64,000 bases of DNA. Origin: Leptolyngbya sp. FACHB-60. Its GTDB lineage: Bacteria; Cyanobacteriota; Cyanobacteriia; Phormidesmidales; Phormidesmidaceae. Below, in pieces: positions 43,634 to 52,686 of the stretch. Numbering within the stretch: position 1 is the first letter of the stretch; each line of letters begins with the position of its first letter. The position numbers were made by a program, and so were the translations under genes. The stretch is from contig NZ_JACJOX010000057.1 in the NCBI RefSeq assembly GCF_014695775.1, positions 52,879 to 116,878 of the forward strand, read 5' to 3'. Under the pieces are notes generated by a model, which saw nothing but the letters and a program-made list of their open reading frames with translations, searched no databases and was not told the DNA's origin.

Positions 43634-44773
43634 TTAGAACGGAAAGGGAAATCGGATTGGCGGAGTGGGAATGGAGGGCACCCAATAGTAGGGCAACGGC
43701 ACCCCTGGAAACAGCTGCTCGAAGGAGCGGCGCAGGTTAGCCATGCCAGGTATTTCGACCGCAAACCCGTCAATCAGTGGACCTTCTAGCAGGTCAATAA
43801 AATCTTCCGCACTCAGGGACGAAATCACTGCCTCGTCGTCCTCGGCAGCAACGATGACCTGCTGCCCCTCCGCCACGGTAATGGAATCTTCTGGAGTAAA
43901 GTCTACGGTTTCCGCTTGGGTCGCGTCAGCCGGTATTGGTTTAGAGTCTTCCCCATCGATCGGTGAAGAGCTGTTTTGCTTCGGCGCGGTGAAAAAACCA
44001 AGCGGTTCAGTGAGCGTCCCGGTCGGCGTAGTCGGTTCAGGGATGCCAGCAGGTTCAGGAGTGACGGCAGGCTCAGGGATGACGGCAGGCTCAGGGGTGA
44101 CAGCAGGTTCAGGGGCGACGACGGGGTCAGGGGAGCCTACAGGTGATGGCTCCGTCGTCGGAGAGGACGGCATAGGGTTAATGAAAGGAACCACTGGGTC
44201 GGTATTAGGCACCCTTGGATCTAGGGATGGATCAATCGGGTCAAAGTCGCCTGCCATTGGATCAACGGGCTCGGGGTTGGCATGGCGCTCCACCACTACT
44301 TCCCCTTCAAATACCTGAACAATGGTTTCCCCAGTTTCCGTGACTTCGATGGTATAAATTGTGCCTCTCACTCCAGCGACGACTGAGGTCGAGCAGCCGT
44401 TTAGGTTACCGTTGACTAGCAGCGTGCCCCGGTTGAGCTGGGCACACTGCCCCACTACCAAACTAGAGTTGTGGGCCAGGCGCGCCACGGCCCCAGTGTT
44501 GAAGCGCAGCGATGCCCGAGCATCCCTTGTTCTGACCTGCTGGCGCTGCTGGGCCACGCTGTTCACCTGGGCTGCGCGATTTTGAATGTAGACCTGGTTG
44601 CTGTCTAAAATTTCGGTCACGGTAGCAGCCGAGATCGACTGGCCCTGGGCCCGCTGCCCCGGTATGGCCAGCAGGCTACTGCCCACCAGCGCCGCCCCCA
44701 TGAGTCGCGCAAACCGTCCCCAGCTTGTGCTGGACTGTAGTCTAAGCCCCGATAACCAAAAAGACGCCATCAT
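43634..44773 (-). CDS. secreted FecR-domain protein with Pro-Glu-Pro linker
   Basis: 379 aa. Signal peptide from MMASFWL to about GQRAQGQS. A FecR-type domain follows (about 50-165): VNSVAQQRQQVRTRDAR, ARLAHNSSLVVG, VVAGVRGTIYTIEV, VFEGEVVVE. Next comes a low-complexity linker with five PEPA-type repeats (EPAVTPEPAVIPEPAVTPEP), then an acidic and finally hydrophobic C-terminus (PPIRFPFPF). ATG 44773 is preferred over TTG 44815. FecR-domain proteins next to CHASE2 cyclases recur in cyanobacteria, and the pair probably acts in one signalling chain. Confidence 0.85.
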   Translation of the reverse strand: MMASFWLSGLRLQSSTSWGRFARLMGAALVGSSLLAIPGQRAQGQSISAATVTEILDSNQVYIQNRAAQVNSVAQQRQQVRTRDARASLRFNTGAVARLAHNSSLVVGQCAQLNRGTLLVNGNLNGCSTSVVAGVRGTIYTIEVTETGETIVQVFEGEVVVERHANPEPVDPMAGDFDPIDPSLDPRVPNTDPVVPFINPMPSSPTTEPSPVGSPDPVVAPEPAVTPEPAVIPEPAVTPEPAGIPEPTTPTGTLTEPLGFFTAPKQNSSSPIDGEDSKPIPADATQAETVDFTPEDSITVAEGQQVIVAAEDDEAVISSLSAEDFIDLLEGPLIDGFAVEIPGMANLRRSFEQLFPGVPLPYYWVPSIPTPPIRFPFPF

Positions 44774-44861
44774 AAATTCCACTGAGTTGCCTTGATAGGA
44801 TCTATACACAGACAACCCTCAAAATTCGGCTATAGATTGCGAAACTTAACCCACTAAAAAG

Positions 44862-45167
44862 CTAGCTAAACACATCGGGCTGCTCGGGGTCATGTACCTG
44901 GCTCAGGTTGGGTAGCAGAGCGCTGACATCATCGGGTGACTCAGCAATCATCGTCAGTAAGTCGTAGGCATCCATTGGCTTGCCGGTTTGTGCCGATAGT
45001 CGATGGGCGTAGTAACGCAACTGGGCCATAATGCGCGGTTCAGCCTGGCGCAGGTACATGCACAAGCAGGCCCGCGCCTGGGCCTCTGAATCGCGCCCCA
45101 AAAAGTAAGCTAGGGCCGCCAGCAGATCGCGCTCATAGTCGGGCAGGGTTTGGGGATCGATGGGCAT
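44862..45167 (-). CDS. small conserved hypothetical protein
   Basis: 101 aa, soluble and helical: LPDYERDLLAALAYFLGRDS, ARACLCMYLRQAEPRIMAQL and a Asp-rich C-terminus. It looks like a short helical protein known from cyanobacterial genomes, with no assigned function. ATG 45167. It lies 88 bases upstream of the FecR gene on the same strand. Confidence 0.7.
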   Translation of the reverse strand: MPIDPQTLPDYERDLLAALAYFLGRDSEAQARACLCMYLRQAEPRIMAQLRYYAHRLSAQTGKPMDAYDLLTMIAESPDDVSALLPNLSQVHDPEQPDVFS

Positions 45168-45303
45168 AGTGATGTGAATAGGAATGGCCTAAGACACGAA
45201 CCGCTGAGGGTTAGTGTTGGCCTTCGATACTACCTGTTCACCCGTGAAGCGGTCTAGACGGCGATCGCCTCGCTGTAACCCAATCCCTTTAGAATAAGTC
45301 GCT

Positions 45304-45342
45304 GCAAAAAAGCACCAGACAAACTGCCTGATGCTTTTTTGC
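45304..45342. terminator. terminator hairpin downstream of the NADH dehydrogenase gene
   Basis: GCAAAAAAGCACCAGAC and GCCTGATGCTTTTTTGC form a stem with 15 of 17 pairs around 5 bases, with A/T runs at the outer ends. On the minus strand the 3' arm ends in a T-run, so it can terminate transcription of the gene at 45365. Confidence 0.75.
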
Positions 45343-45364
45343 ATAACTCGCTAGCCACTGGCCA

Positions 45365-46789
45365 CTAGCCAGGGGTGGCTGGGGCGCGGGCCTCGCCTTT
45401 TTCGAACACTTTCTCGGTAATCAGGCGTGACCCCTGCTTGCGGGTGAGGTAGTTGGCTACCCACTGGGTCATCACCATGAGCTTGTTGTCAAACTCAATC
45501 AAGTAAAAGATGTGCACAAACAGCCACACAAACCAGGCAAAAAAGCCAGTGAGCTTGGCCCAGGGTAGGTTGACGACGGCGGCGTGACGACCAATCACTG
45601 CCAGGCTGCCGGTGTCTTTGTACTCAAAGGGAGGCAGGGTGTTGTTTTTAAGCTGTTTTTGAATCAGTCGGGCCACATATTTGCCCTCCTGCATGGCGAC
45701 GGGGGCTACTCCTGGCAAGGGGCGATTCCCCTCTGGGGAGGCTGCGCCATCGCCCTGATGGGCAAAGTGGGCCAGGTCGCCGACCACAAAAATATTCGGG
45801 TGGGTTGGCAGGCTGAGGTCGTTGTTAACGATGACTCGGCCTGAGCGATCGCGCTCTGCCCCGGTGCTCTCAGCCAAAATGCCGCCCATGCCGGGGTCAC
45901 GCACGCCGGCCGCCCAGAGCACGGTGCCCGCCTGTAGGGTGGTGACTTCATCCCCCTGCTTCAGGGTGATCTGATGACCCGAAATATCCGTTACCAAAGA
46001 CTGGGTCAGCACCTCGACACCCATTTTCTCAAGGTCGGCATTGGCGCGGGTCGACAGATCAGCCGGGAAGGGCGGCAGCACCCGATCCATACCCTCGACC
46101 AATAGAATGCGGCTATCGGTGGTGTCAATGTGACGAAAGTCGTTGGGCAGGGTGTGGAAAGCCAGCTCAGCCAGCGCTCCGGCCAGCTCTACTCCAGTGG
46201 GGCCACCGCCCACAATCACAAAGGTGAGTAGGGTTTGTCTGAGCTCGGGATCAGCAGTGTTCTCAGCTTTTTCAAAAGCGGCAAAGATGCGTCGCCGCAT
46301 TTCTAGGGCGTCTTCTACGGTTTTGAGACCGGGGGCGACCTCGGCCCAGTCGTCGCGGCCAAAGTAGAAGTGGCTCATGCCGGTGGCCACAATCAGGCTG
46401 TCGTAGGGCACAATGCGGCCATCGGCGAGGCTGACCGCTTGCGGGGCAGGGTCAACATTGGTGACTTCACCCATCAACACCCGAGTATTCTTTTGGGCGC
46501 TGAGAATGCCGCGCAGAGGAGAGGCAATGTCGCCGGGGGAGAGGCCGCCGGTGGCCACCTGGTAGAGCAGCGGCTGAAACAGATGGAAATTGCGCTTGTC
46601 GATCAGGGTGACTTCCACATCGGCGCGACCGAGCTGCTGGGCGGCGTAGAGACCGCCAAAGCCGCCCCCAATAATCACCACCTGATGCTTGCCGGGGGTC
46701 ACGGGCGGCACCTCAACGGTAGGGGAAGCGTTTTCGTGGGCTGTGTCTTGGGCCCTAGCGGCTTGGTCGGGACGGGAGACAGTCTGCAT
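45365..46789 (-). CDS. ndh: type II NADH dehydrogenase (NDH-2)
   Basis: 474 aa, FAD-dependent, non-proton-pumping quinone reductase at the membrane. First Rossmann motif GGGFGGLYAA near 41-50, then DKRNFHLFQPLLYQVATGGL, the second nucleotide site VIVGGGPTGVELAGALAEL near 195, and the C-terminal WLFVHIFYLIEFDNKLMVM, an amphipathic membrane-binding end typical of cyanobacterial Ndb proteins. The N-terminal 30 residues are extra and low in complexity. It oxidises NADH to reduce plastoquinone. ATG 46789 is used. Confidence 0.9.
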   Translation of the reverse strand: MQTVSRPDQAARAQDTAHENASPTVEVPPVTPGKHQVVIIGGGFGGLYAAQQLGRADVEVTLIDKRNFHLFQPLLYQVATGGLSPGDIASPLRGILSAQKNTRVLMGEVTNVDPAPQAVSLADGRIVPYDSLIVATGMSHFYFGRDDWAEVAPGLKTVEDALEMRRRIFAAFEKAENTADPELRQTLLTFVIVGGGPTGVELAGALAELAFHTLPNDFRHIDTTDSRILLVEGMDRVLPPFPADLSTRANADLEKMGVEVLTQSLVTDISGHQITLKQGDEVTTLQAGTVLWAAGVRDPGMGGILAESTGAERDRSGRVIVNNDLSLPTHPNIFVVGDLAHFAHQGDGAASPEGNRPLPGVAPVAMQEGKYVARLIQKQLKNNTLPPFEYKDTGSLAVIGRHAAVVNLPWAKLTGFFAWFVWLFVHIFYLIEFDNKLMVMTQWVANYLTRKQGSRLITEKVFEKGEARAPATPG

Positions 46790-47105
46790 GGCAATACCAG
46801 GGAAGCAGGTTGTTACTTTTCGTTATAAAGCAGGATACCGCTAAATACTGTGCGCTGTGCTATATCCGTGCAGTTCCATGCAGCCTGCCGAAGATAGTGA
46901 CAAGTTGAGTCTGAGGGGTTTCAATCGCAGGGGTTGGGCTGATAGATTAAAAGATCTGGTTTTTGTCAGCCCTACTCGATCAATTGTGGGCAATGTCGCG
47001 TTTGGGCTGCGGTAAGGGGGCTAGAATTTGGGGAGCTTTTCTGCGCCTCGGCGACGGGGTGGGAGGGGCCTACCTCGCGATCGCAGGGAGACAAGAAATA
47101 CGGCT

Positions 47106-48914
47106 ATGACGCTGATCGTACAGAAATATGGTGGCACCTCCGTGGGCACCGTGGAGCGCATTCAGGCAGTGGCCCAGCGAGTTAAAGCCACCGTAGAGGC
47201 TGGGCATTCGGTAGTAGTGGTGGTGTCGGCCATGGGCAAAACCACCGACGGCCTGGTAAAGCTCGCCAACGATATTACCGATCAGCCCAGCCGCCGCGAG
47301 ATGGATATGCTGCTCTCCACTGGCGAGCAGGTGACGATTGCTTTGCTGACCATGGCCCTGCACGCCCTGGAGCAAGACGCCATTTCCCTCACGGGAGCCC
47401 AGGTGGGCATTGTCACCGAGGCCGAGCACACCCGCGCCCGCATTCTAAAAATTAAAACCGATCGCCTCAAGCGCCACATTGACGAAGGCAAGGTGATTGT
47501 AGTCGCAGGCTTTCAGGGCATTAGCCAAACCTCAGATCTAGAGATCACCACCCTGGGGCGGGGTGGGTCTGACACTTCGGCGGTGGCCCTGGCGGCGGCC
47601 CTGGGGGCCGAAAAGTGCGAAATCTATACCGATGTGCCGGGCATTCTCACCACCGACCCGCGCCTAGTGCCCGAGGCCCAGCTGATGGATGAGATCACCA
47701 GCGACGAAATGCTGGAGCTGGCCAGTCTGGGGGCTAAGGTGCTGCACCCCCGAGCGGTGGAGATCGCCCGCAACTACGGTGTCACCCTGGTAGTGCGATC
47801 GAGCTGGACCGATGAGCCAGGCACCCGCGTAGTTTCTCCTCGGCCACAACCTCGCCCCCTAGAGGGGCTAGAGCTGGCCCAGCCGGTGGATGCTGTGGAG
47901 TTTGACACCGACCAGGCCAAGGTGGCGCTGCTGCGGATTCCCGATCGCCCCGGCATTGCCGCCCGCCTGTTTGGCGAACTAGCCACCCAGGCGCTGAATG
48001 TCGATTTGATCATTCAGTCCATCCATGAGGGCAACACTAACGACATTGCTTTCACCATGGTCAGGGCAAATCTCAACCGGGCCTCGGCCACCGCCGAGGC
48101 CATTGCCCCAGCGTTGCGCAGCAACCCCACCGACACCACCCAGGCGGAGGTGATGATTGACCAGCGCATGGCCAAAATCAGCATCGCCGGGGCGGGCATG
48201 ATTGGTCGTCCTGGGGTGGCCGCTAAGATGTTTTCCTCCCTAGCAGCGGCGGGCATCAACATTCAGCTAATTTCGACGTCAGAGGTAAAGGTTAGCTGCA
48301 CCATTGACGTGGAAGACTGCGATCGCGCCATCGAGATCCTCTGCGGTGCCTTTGAGGTCACCTCATCCCCCATGCCCCAGGGTGCATCGCCCACGGCCGC
48401 CGAAGCCCCAGTGGTGCGCGGCGCGGCCCTAGACACCAAGCAAGCTCGGGTAGCCATTCGCCATGTGCCCGATCGCCCCGGTATGGCGGCCCACATCTTT
48501 CAGCTGCTGGCCACCCACGGGGTCAGCGTAGACATGATCATTCAGTCGCAGCGCTGCCGTCTAGTGCATGGCCAGGCCACCCGCGACATTGCCTTCACTG
48601 TGGCCCAGGGTGATGCCCAGACCGCTAAGGCGGTGGTGGAGTCGGCTACTACCGAGCTGGGCCTAGGGGATGTAGCGGTGGATGAGGCGATCGCCAAGGT
48701 GAGCGTCGTCGGCACTGGCATGATCTATGCCCCCGGCGTGGCCGCGCGCATGTTTAAAGCGCTCTCAGAGCAGGGCATTAACCTGCAAATGATTGCCACC
48801 TCAGAAATCAAAATTAGCTGCGTAGTGGCTGAAGATGAGGGCGTTACGGCCCTGCGGGCTGTGCACAACGCGTTTGGCTTAGCGGGGCTAGAGCGCACGG
48901 TGGTGCCCGCCTGA
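47106..48914 (+). CDS. lysC: aspartate kinase
   Basis: First step of the aspartate-family pathway. 602 aa, the long cyanobacterial form. Kinase domain about 1-250 (VQKYGGTSVGTV at 5-16, VSAMGKTTDGL near 41, GRGGSDTSAVALAAAL near 154). After it there are four ACT domains in two tandem pairs (for example LLRIPDRPGIAARLF and IRHVPDRPGMAAHIF), which bind lysine or threonine. ATG 47106 is chosen; the open frame runs back to 47028, but those codons are non-coding in character. AGGGAGA lies about 15 bases upstream. Confidence 0.95.
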   Translation: MTLIVQKYGGTSVGTVERIQAVAQRVKATVEAGHSVVVVVSAMGKTTDGLVKLANDITDQPSRREMDMLLSTGEQVTIALLTMALHALEQDAISLTGAQVGIVTEAEHTRARILKIKTDRLKRHIDEGKVIVVAGFQGISQTSDLEITTLGRGGSDTSAVALAAALGAEKCEIYTDVPGILTTDPRLVPEAQLMDEITSDEMLELASLGAKVLHPRAVEIARNYGVTLVVRSSWTDEPGTRVVSPRPQPRPLEGLELAQPVDAVEFDTDQAKVALLRIPDRPGIAARLFGELATQALNVDLIIQSIHEGNTNDIAFTMVRANLNRASATAEAIAPALRSNPTDTTQAEVMIDQRMAKISIAGAGMIGRPGVAAKMFSSLAAAGINIQLISTSEVKVSCTIDVEDCDRAIEILCGAFEVTSSPMPQGASPTAAEAPVVRGAALDTKQARVAIRHVPDRPGMAAHIFQLLATHGVSVDMIIQSQRCRLVHGQATRDIAFTVAQGDAQTAKAVVESATTELGLGDVAVDEAIAKVSVVGTGMIYAPGVAARMFKALSEQGINLQMIATSEIKISCVVAEDEGVTALRAVHNAFGLAGLERTVVPA

Positions 48915-49225
48915 GAATGTTGACTTTATCCCAGTCGTCCACGCTGTTTTGGCAGCACCCTTTAAGTTACAGATGGGGGGCTAGGTGGTAGTTTCTCTGG
49001 GCGCAGGCTTCGATGCGCCTGTAAAGCGGGGCTTTGCAGGCAGCGTCTCCCAAAGAAAAGTCCTTGCTCCGGAATGTTCCTACAGCAAAGCTAGCAACGC
49101 CTTTCAGGAGTTACTAGGGCTGTAGCTCGGCTTAAATACTAAAAAACACCGTGCTTACAGCGGTGCTAGTCCCCTAAAGGGGAGAAATATAGCTTTCACA
49201 AAAGGCTCGGCACGACTGAGGGGTG
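48915..49225. other. intergenic region with secondary structure
   Basis: 311 bases with no gene. 48992-49058 can fold: outer arms TTTCTCTGGG / CCCAAAGAAA, inner stem CCTGTAAAGC / GCTTTGCAGG around GGG. Around 49150-49190 there are two further small hairpins (CACCG...CGGTG and TCCCCTAAAGGGGA) before the DUF1815 gene stop, a possible minus-strand terminator. Confidence 0.5.
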
Positions 49226-49570
49226 CTAAACCTTGCTAGGAACCACTTTCTTAGCACCGACAGGCTGAATGCGGAACTTGACCAGATTGGCCAACTCTTG
49301 CAGTTGGTGAATGGCCTCAGCCCCTTCCAGCTTCATCAGCTCGCGGTCATCGCGCATTTCGGTCCAGGTGATGCCATAGTCGGACACCAAGAAGCGAATC
49401 AGGTGGTCATCGCCCAGGCTTACCATAAAGGAAGCACTGTTCATTTGGCCGCCACAGGTGTAGCAGGAGGCTAAATAGCCCATTTCCTCAAGCACGGTGG
49501 CCAGTGCTTGCAGGTTCATAACCAGGTCTCTAACAAATTGACGGTGCTGCTCGGCTAGTCTGACAAACAT
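49226..49570 (-). CDS. DUF1815-type protein
   Basis: 114 aa: MFVRLAEQHRQFVRDLVMNL at the start, YLASCYTCGGQMNSASFMVS in the middle and VSDYGITWTEMRDDRELMKL after it. I recognise this as the small cyanobacterial family DUF1815, function unknown; two Cys in CYTCGG could bind a metal or form a disulfide. GAGGAG (minus strand, about 49578) ahead of ATG 49570 makes a good ribosome site. Alone, with a promoter-like -35/-10 at 49597-49626. Confidence 0.85.
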   Translation of the reverse strand: MFVRLAEQHRQFVRDLVMNLQALATVLEEMGYLASCYTCGGQMNSASFMVSLGDDHLIRFLVSDYGITWTEMRDDRELMKLEGAEAIHQLQELANLVKFRIQPVGAKKVVPSKV

Positions 49571-49596
49571 AACGACACTCCTCGTTACCCATAGAA

Positions 49597-49626
49597 ATTG
49601 TAGCCCAAAAATTAATTAATTCTTAA
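49597..49626 (-). promoter_or_regulatory. promoter candidate of the DUF1815 gene
   Basis: On the minus strand, TTAAGA (49621-49626) and TACAAT (49597-49602) are separated by 18 bases in an AT-rich stretch. The -10 hexamer is one base from TATAAT and lies about 27 bases before the start codon. Confidence 0.4.
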
Positions 49627-49922
49627 GATACTAAATATGATGCTTACTTTCTGGTTAAGCAATCTATCCATCTTAGCTACCCTGACACGGATCTGCCTGC
49701 AATTAACGCTAGATTGACTTCCGTTGGTTGTCATATACCCACAGAAGCAAGCTGCGAAAGCATCTTGTAGATTGTGAAAACTTGAGAACTTGTACGTTCT
49801 AGCGTGAAGGCAGGCCTTAGCGGGGCCTAGAAATGCACTTTGCATAGGTTAGACAGTAAATTGAGACCCCACGGTAGCTATCGCAACTAAATGGCGGTTT
49901 CTGACGACAATGTCATGCAACG
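49627..49922. other. intergenic region, nothing recognised
   Basis: About 300 bases between the DUF1815 gene and the ABC transporter gene. Open frames here are short and lack any family signal; I see no RNA gene and no repeat. Confidence 0.5.
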
Positions 49923-51689
49923 TTATAAATCTGCCGTGGCCAAGCTTGAGGGTTTGATGACCCAGGTGTGGTCTTCTGCCAACGCTAGGGTGGTTTGGTG
50001 ATAGTCGACTAACGATTCGCGGTGGCCCACGCTGACGAAAGTGGTGCCAGTGTGATGCAGGTGGTCATAAAGCTTAGCCTCGTTGGCCAGATCGAGGGCA
50101 CTGGTGGCCTCGTCGAGAATGGCAAATTCGGGCTGGCTGACCAAAATTCGGGCAAAGGTGAGCCGCTGCTGTTCGCCTAGGGAGAGCACATCACCCCATT
50201 CTTCTACAGCATCAAAGCCGCCAAAGCGCTCGGCTAAATTCGCCAAATTGACCTTCTCTAGGGCAGTTTGAAGGTCGGCATCGCCAACCGCTTGGCTGGT
50301 GTTGGGGTAGAGCAGCTGCTCTCGCAGGGTGCCGAGAATCATGTAGGGCTTTTGGGGCAAAAAGAGAATGTTGTCTAGCTCGGGGCGGTAAATGGTGCCG
50401 CTACCGGAATGCCACAAGCCTGCGATCGCCCGTAACAACGAACTCTTGCCGCAGCCGCTCGGCCCCACAATCAGCAGCCCGGTTTTGTCGGGGATATCTA
50501 TAGAGAGATTTTCGACCAAAGTGCGCTGGTAGTTGGGGGTTTGCAGAGTGAACTGCTTCAGCGCCAGGGAAGCGGAGGTTTCAATGGCGATCGTGGTATG
50601 GTCTGAGGAGTCGGGAGAGACTTCCGCCGTGGGATGGTCTACGGTTGCTGAGGAGTCTTCCACCGCTGCGGCCTCAGGTTCTAAATGGTTGAGGGCTTCG
50701 GCAAAGCTGTAGAGACGGTCGATGCCCGCCCCAAAGGAGGTCAGTTCTGAGAACCGGGCCACCACGACGTTGAGGGAAAAGAACACCCGCACGAAAGCTC
50801 CCTGGGCTTCGGAGACCTTGCCTACTTCAAGATCGCCGGAAAACACCGCCGGGGCCACCACGATCGCCGGCAGCACAAAGGGAATGAACTCGTAGGCGTT
50901 AGTCAGGGCGTTGAGGTTGAGTTCCCAGACAATCAGCTTTTTGAAATTGTCGAAGGCGGCCATAAAGCGGTTATTCACCTGGCTGGCCTCTTGGGCTTCG
51001 CCTCGGTAAAAGGCGATCGCCTCGGCATTTTCACGAATCCGCACCAGGCTAAAGCGAAAGTTGGCCTCCCGTTTGAGCTGCTCAAAGTTAAGCCGCACGA
51101 GGGGCTGGCCAAAGATCACCACCGTTACCAGGGTGCCCAGCAGGGCGTAGAGCACCAGAAACCCCACCAGGTTTTTGGAAATGCCCCACAGCACGCCGCT
51201 AAAGGCGATTACCTGCAAGACAGAGCTAACGACGACTAACAGCAGCGCCAGAGACTGCTGGGTGAAGTTCCTCACATCCTCGGCAATGCGCTGGTCGGGG
51301 TTATCGATGTCGGGGTGGAACTGCTGAATGTCGTAGAAGGCGCGATCGCCAAAGTAGTCAGCCACAAACCGCCCGGTTAGCCAGCGCCGCCACTCTAACC
51401 CCAGGCGCTTTTGCAGGTAGTCGTAGCCGGCCATCAGCGGCGCGTAGGCTATCAGCACGCCAACAAACACCAGCACTGTCTCCCAAAAGCGGGCTTCGTC
51501 TTTGGCTGACAGCGCCGAGATCAGCACACCGCGCTTGTTGTTGAGCACCACGCTGAGGCCGGTATAACCCAGCAGAAACACCGCAATCAGCAGCAGCAGG
51601 CCCCCGGCTTTCCACTTTTCGTCGCCAAACCAGTAGGACTTGGCGATCGCCCAAAACCGTCTGAACCCTTTCAGGTTAAATCGTTCCAT
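49923..51689 (-). CDS. ABC transporter, SbmA/BacA-like membrane domain fused to ATPase
   Basis: 588 aa half-transporter. The membrane part (about 1-330, with helices near 27-45, 70-90, 165-200, 270-300) belongs to the ABC_membrane_2 group shared by peroxisomal ABCD and bacterial YddA proteins. The ATPase has Walker A GPSGCGKSSLLRA near 425, FLPQKPYMILGTLREQLLYP, signature LSLGEQQRL, Walker B FAILDEATSALD and the switch His in VGHRESL. It would work as a homodimer in the plasma membrane; relatives carry cobalamin, fatty acyl or peptide cargo, so the cargo is undecided. Confidence 0.88.
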   Translation of the reverse strand: MERFNLKGFRRFWAIAKSYWFGDEKWKAGGLLLLIAVFLLGYTGLSVVLNNKRGVLISALSAKDEARFWETVLVFVGVLIAYAPLMAGYDYLQKRLGLEWRRWLTGRFVADYFGDRAFYDIQQFHPDIDNPDQRIAEDVRNFTQQSLALLLVVVSSVLQVIAFSGVLWGISKNLVGFLVLYALLGTLVTVVIFGQPLVRLNFEQLKREANFRFSLVRIRENAEAIAFYRGEAQEASQVNNRFMAAFDNFKKLIVWELNLNALTNAYEFIPFVLPAIVVAPAVFSGDLEVGKVSEAQGAFVRVFFSLNVVVARFSELTSFGAGIDRLYSFAEALNHLEPEAAAVEDSSATVDHPTAEVSPDSSDHTTIAIETSASLALKQFTLQTPNYQRTLVENLSIDIPDKTGLLIVGPSGCGKSSLLRAIAGLWHSGSGTIYRPELDNILFLPQKPYMILGTLREQLLYPNTSQAVGDADLQTALEKVNLANLAERFGGFDAVEEWGDVLSLGEQQRLTFARILVSQPEFAILDEATSALDLANEAKLYDHLHHTGTTFVSVGHRESLVDYHQTTLALAEDHTWVIKPSSLATADL

Positions 51690-51761
51690 GCCGGTGCAAA
51701 GTCTCCCGCTGCGCGAAGGGTGCTTTGGGGATCTTACAAAACTTAAACCTGTCGTGCCGGG

Positions 51762-52658
51762 TTACTGGGGCGTCAGAGCTCCCATTTTGCCGCTCTGGTA
51801 GTCGGTTACGGCCTGGTAGATTTCCGCAGAAGTGTTCATCACAAAGGGGCCGTGGCCAACAATGGGCTCGTCGATGGGCTGGCCGCAGAGTAGCAGGGCG
51901 GTGGTGTCTTGCTGGCTGTCGAGGGTGAGGGTGGTGCCAGCAGGGTTGCAGATGCCAATCTCTGCTTCTGCGATCGGCTCTGATCCACCGATGCCTATAG
52001 CTCCCTTCAACACAACCAGAATCGTGGTGTAGCCCTCAGGCAAGTCCAGACTGATCTGCTTGCCCTCAGCCAGCCGTAGATCCCAAAGATGGATGGGGGT
52101 GAAGGTTTGGGCTGGCCCTTTAGCTCCCTGAAACTCTCCGGCGATTACCCGTAGGCTACCCCGACCATCGGGCAACTCTACGGTGGGGATGCGATCGGCA
52201 GTAATGCCCTGGTAACGGGGCGTAGACATTTTGTCTTTAGCGGGTAGATTCACCCACAGCTGCACCATCTCAAAGGGGCCGCCATGCTTAGCGAAGTTCG
52301 GTCCGTGGAATTCTTCGTGGACCAGACCCGCCGCTGCCGTCATCCACTGCACATCCCCAGGGCCAATGATGCCGCCGCCGCCAGCCGAGTCGCGATGCTC
52401 GACTTCGCCGTCGTAGACAATGGTGACGGTCTCAAAACCCCGGTGGGGGTGTTCGCCCACGCCGCGCCGCGCAGTGGTCGGCGAAAAATTTGCTGGCCCG
52501 GCATAGTCAAGCAGCAAGAAGGGGCTGATGGTTTGTCCCAGCCCGTTATAGGCCATCAGCGTGCGTACTGGAAAGCCATCGCCTACCCAATGGCGACTTT
52601 GGGTGCGCTGAATGCTGTGCAGGGTTTTGGCGGTGCTGGGCTGGTTGAGGGTCGGCAT
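51762..52658 (-). CDS. pirin family protein
   Basis: 298 aa bicupin. The metal site is in the N-terminal cupin: GVGEHPHRGFETVTIVYDGE, with two His plus later His and Glu in MTAAAGLVHEEFH. The C-terminal cupin is shorter (IHLWDLRLAEGKQISLDLPE, then LVVLKGAIGIGG). Pirins are cytosolic and some act as quercetinases or redox sensors; no substrate can be assigned. ATG 52658. Followed closely on the same strand by the ABC transporter gene, 72 bases away. Confidence 0.93.
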   Translation of the reverse strand: MPTLNQPSTAKTLHSIQRTQSRHWVGDGFPVRTLMAYNGLGQTISPFLLLDYAGPANFSPTTARRGVGEHPHRGFETVTIVYDGEVEHRDSAGGGGIIGPGDVQWMTAAAGLVHEEFHGPNFAKHGGPFEMVQLWVNLPAKDKMSTPRYQGITADRIPTVELPDGRGSLRVIAGEFQGAKGPAQTFTPIHLWDLRLAEGKQISLDLPEGYTTILVVLKGAIGIGGSEPIAEAEIGICNPAGTTLTLDSQQDTTALLLCGQPIDEPIVGHGPFVMNTSAEIYQAVTDYQSGKMGALTPQ

Positions 52659-52686
52659 AGTGGTGGCCTAGCTGGTTGGTTAACAA

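Noticed and set aside
49612..49845. 77-codon minus-strand frame upstream of the DUF1815 gene
   Set aside because: No ribosome site, biased composition, and it overlaps the likely promoter of the DUF1815 gene.
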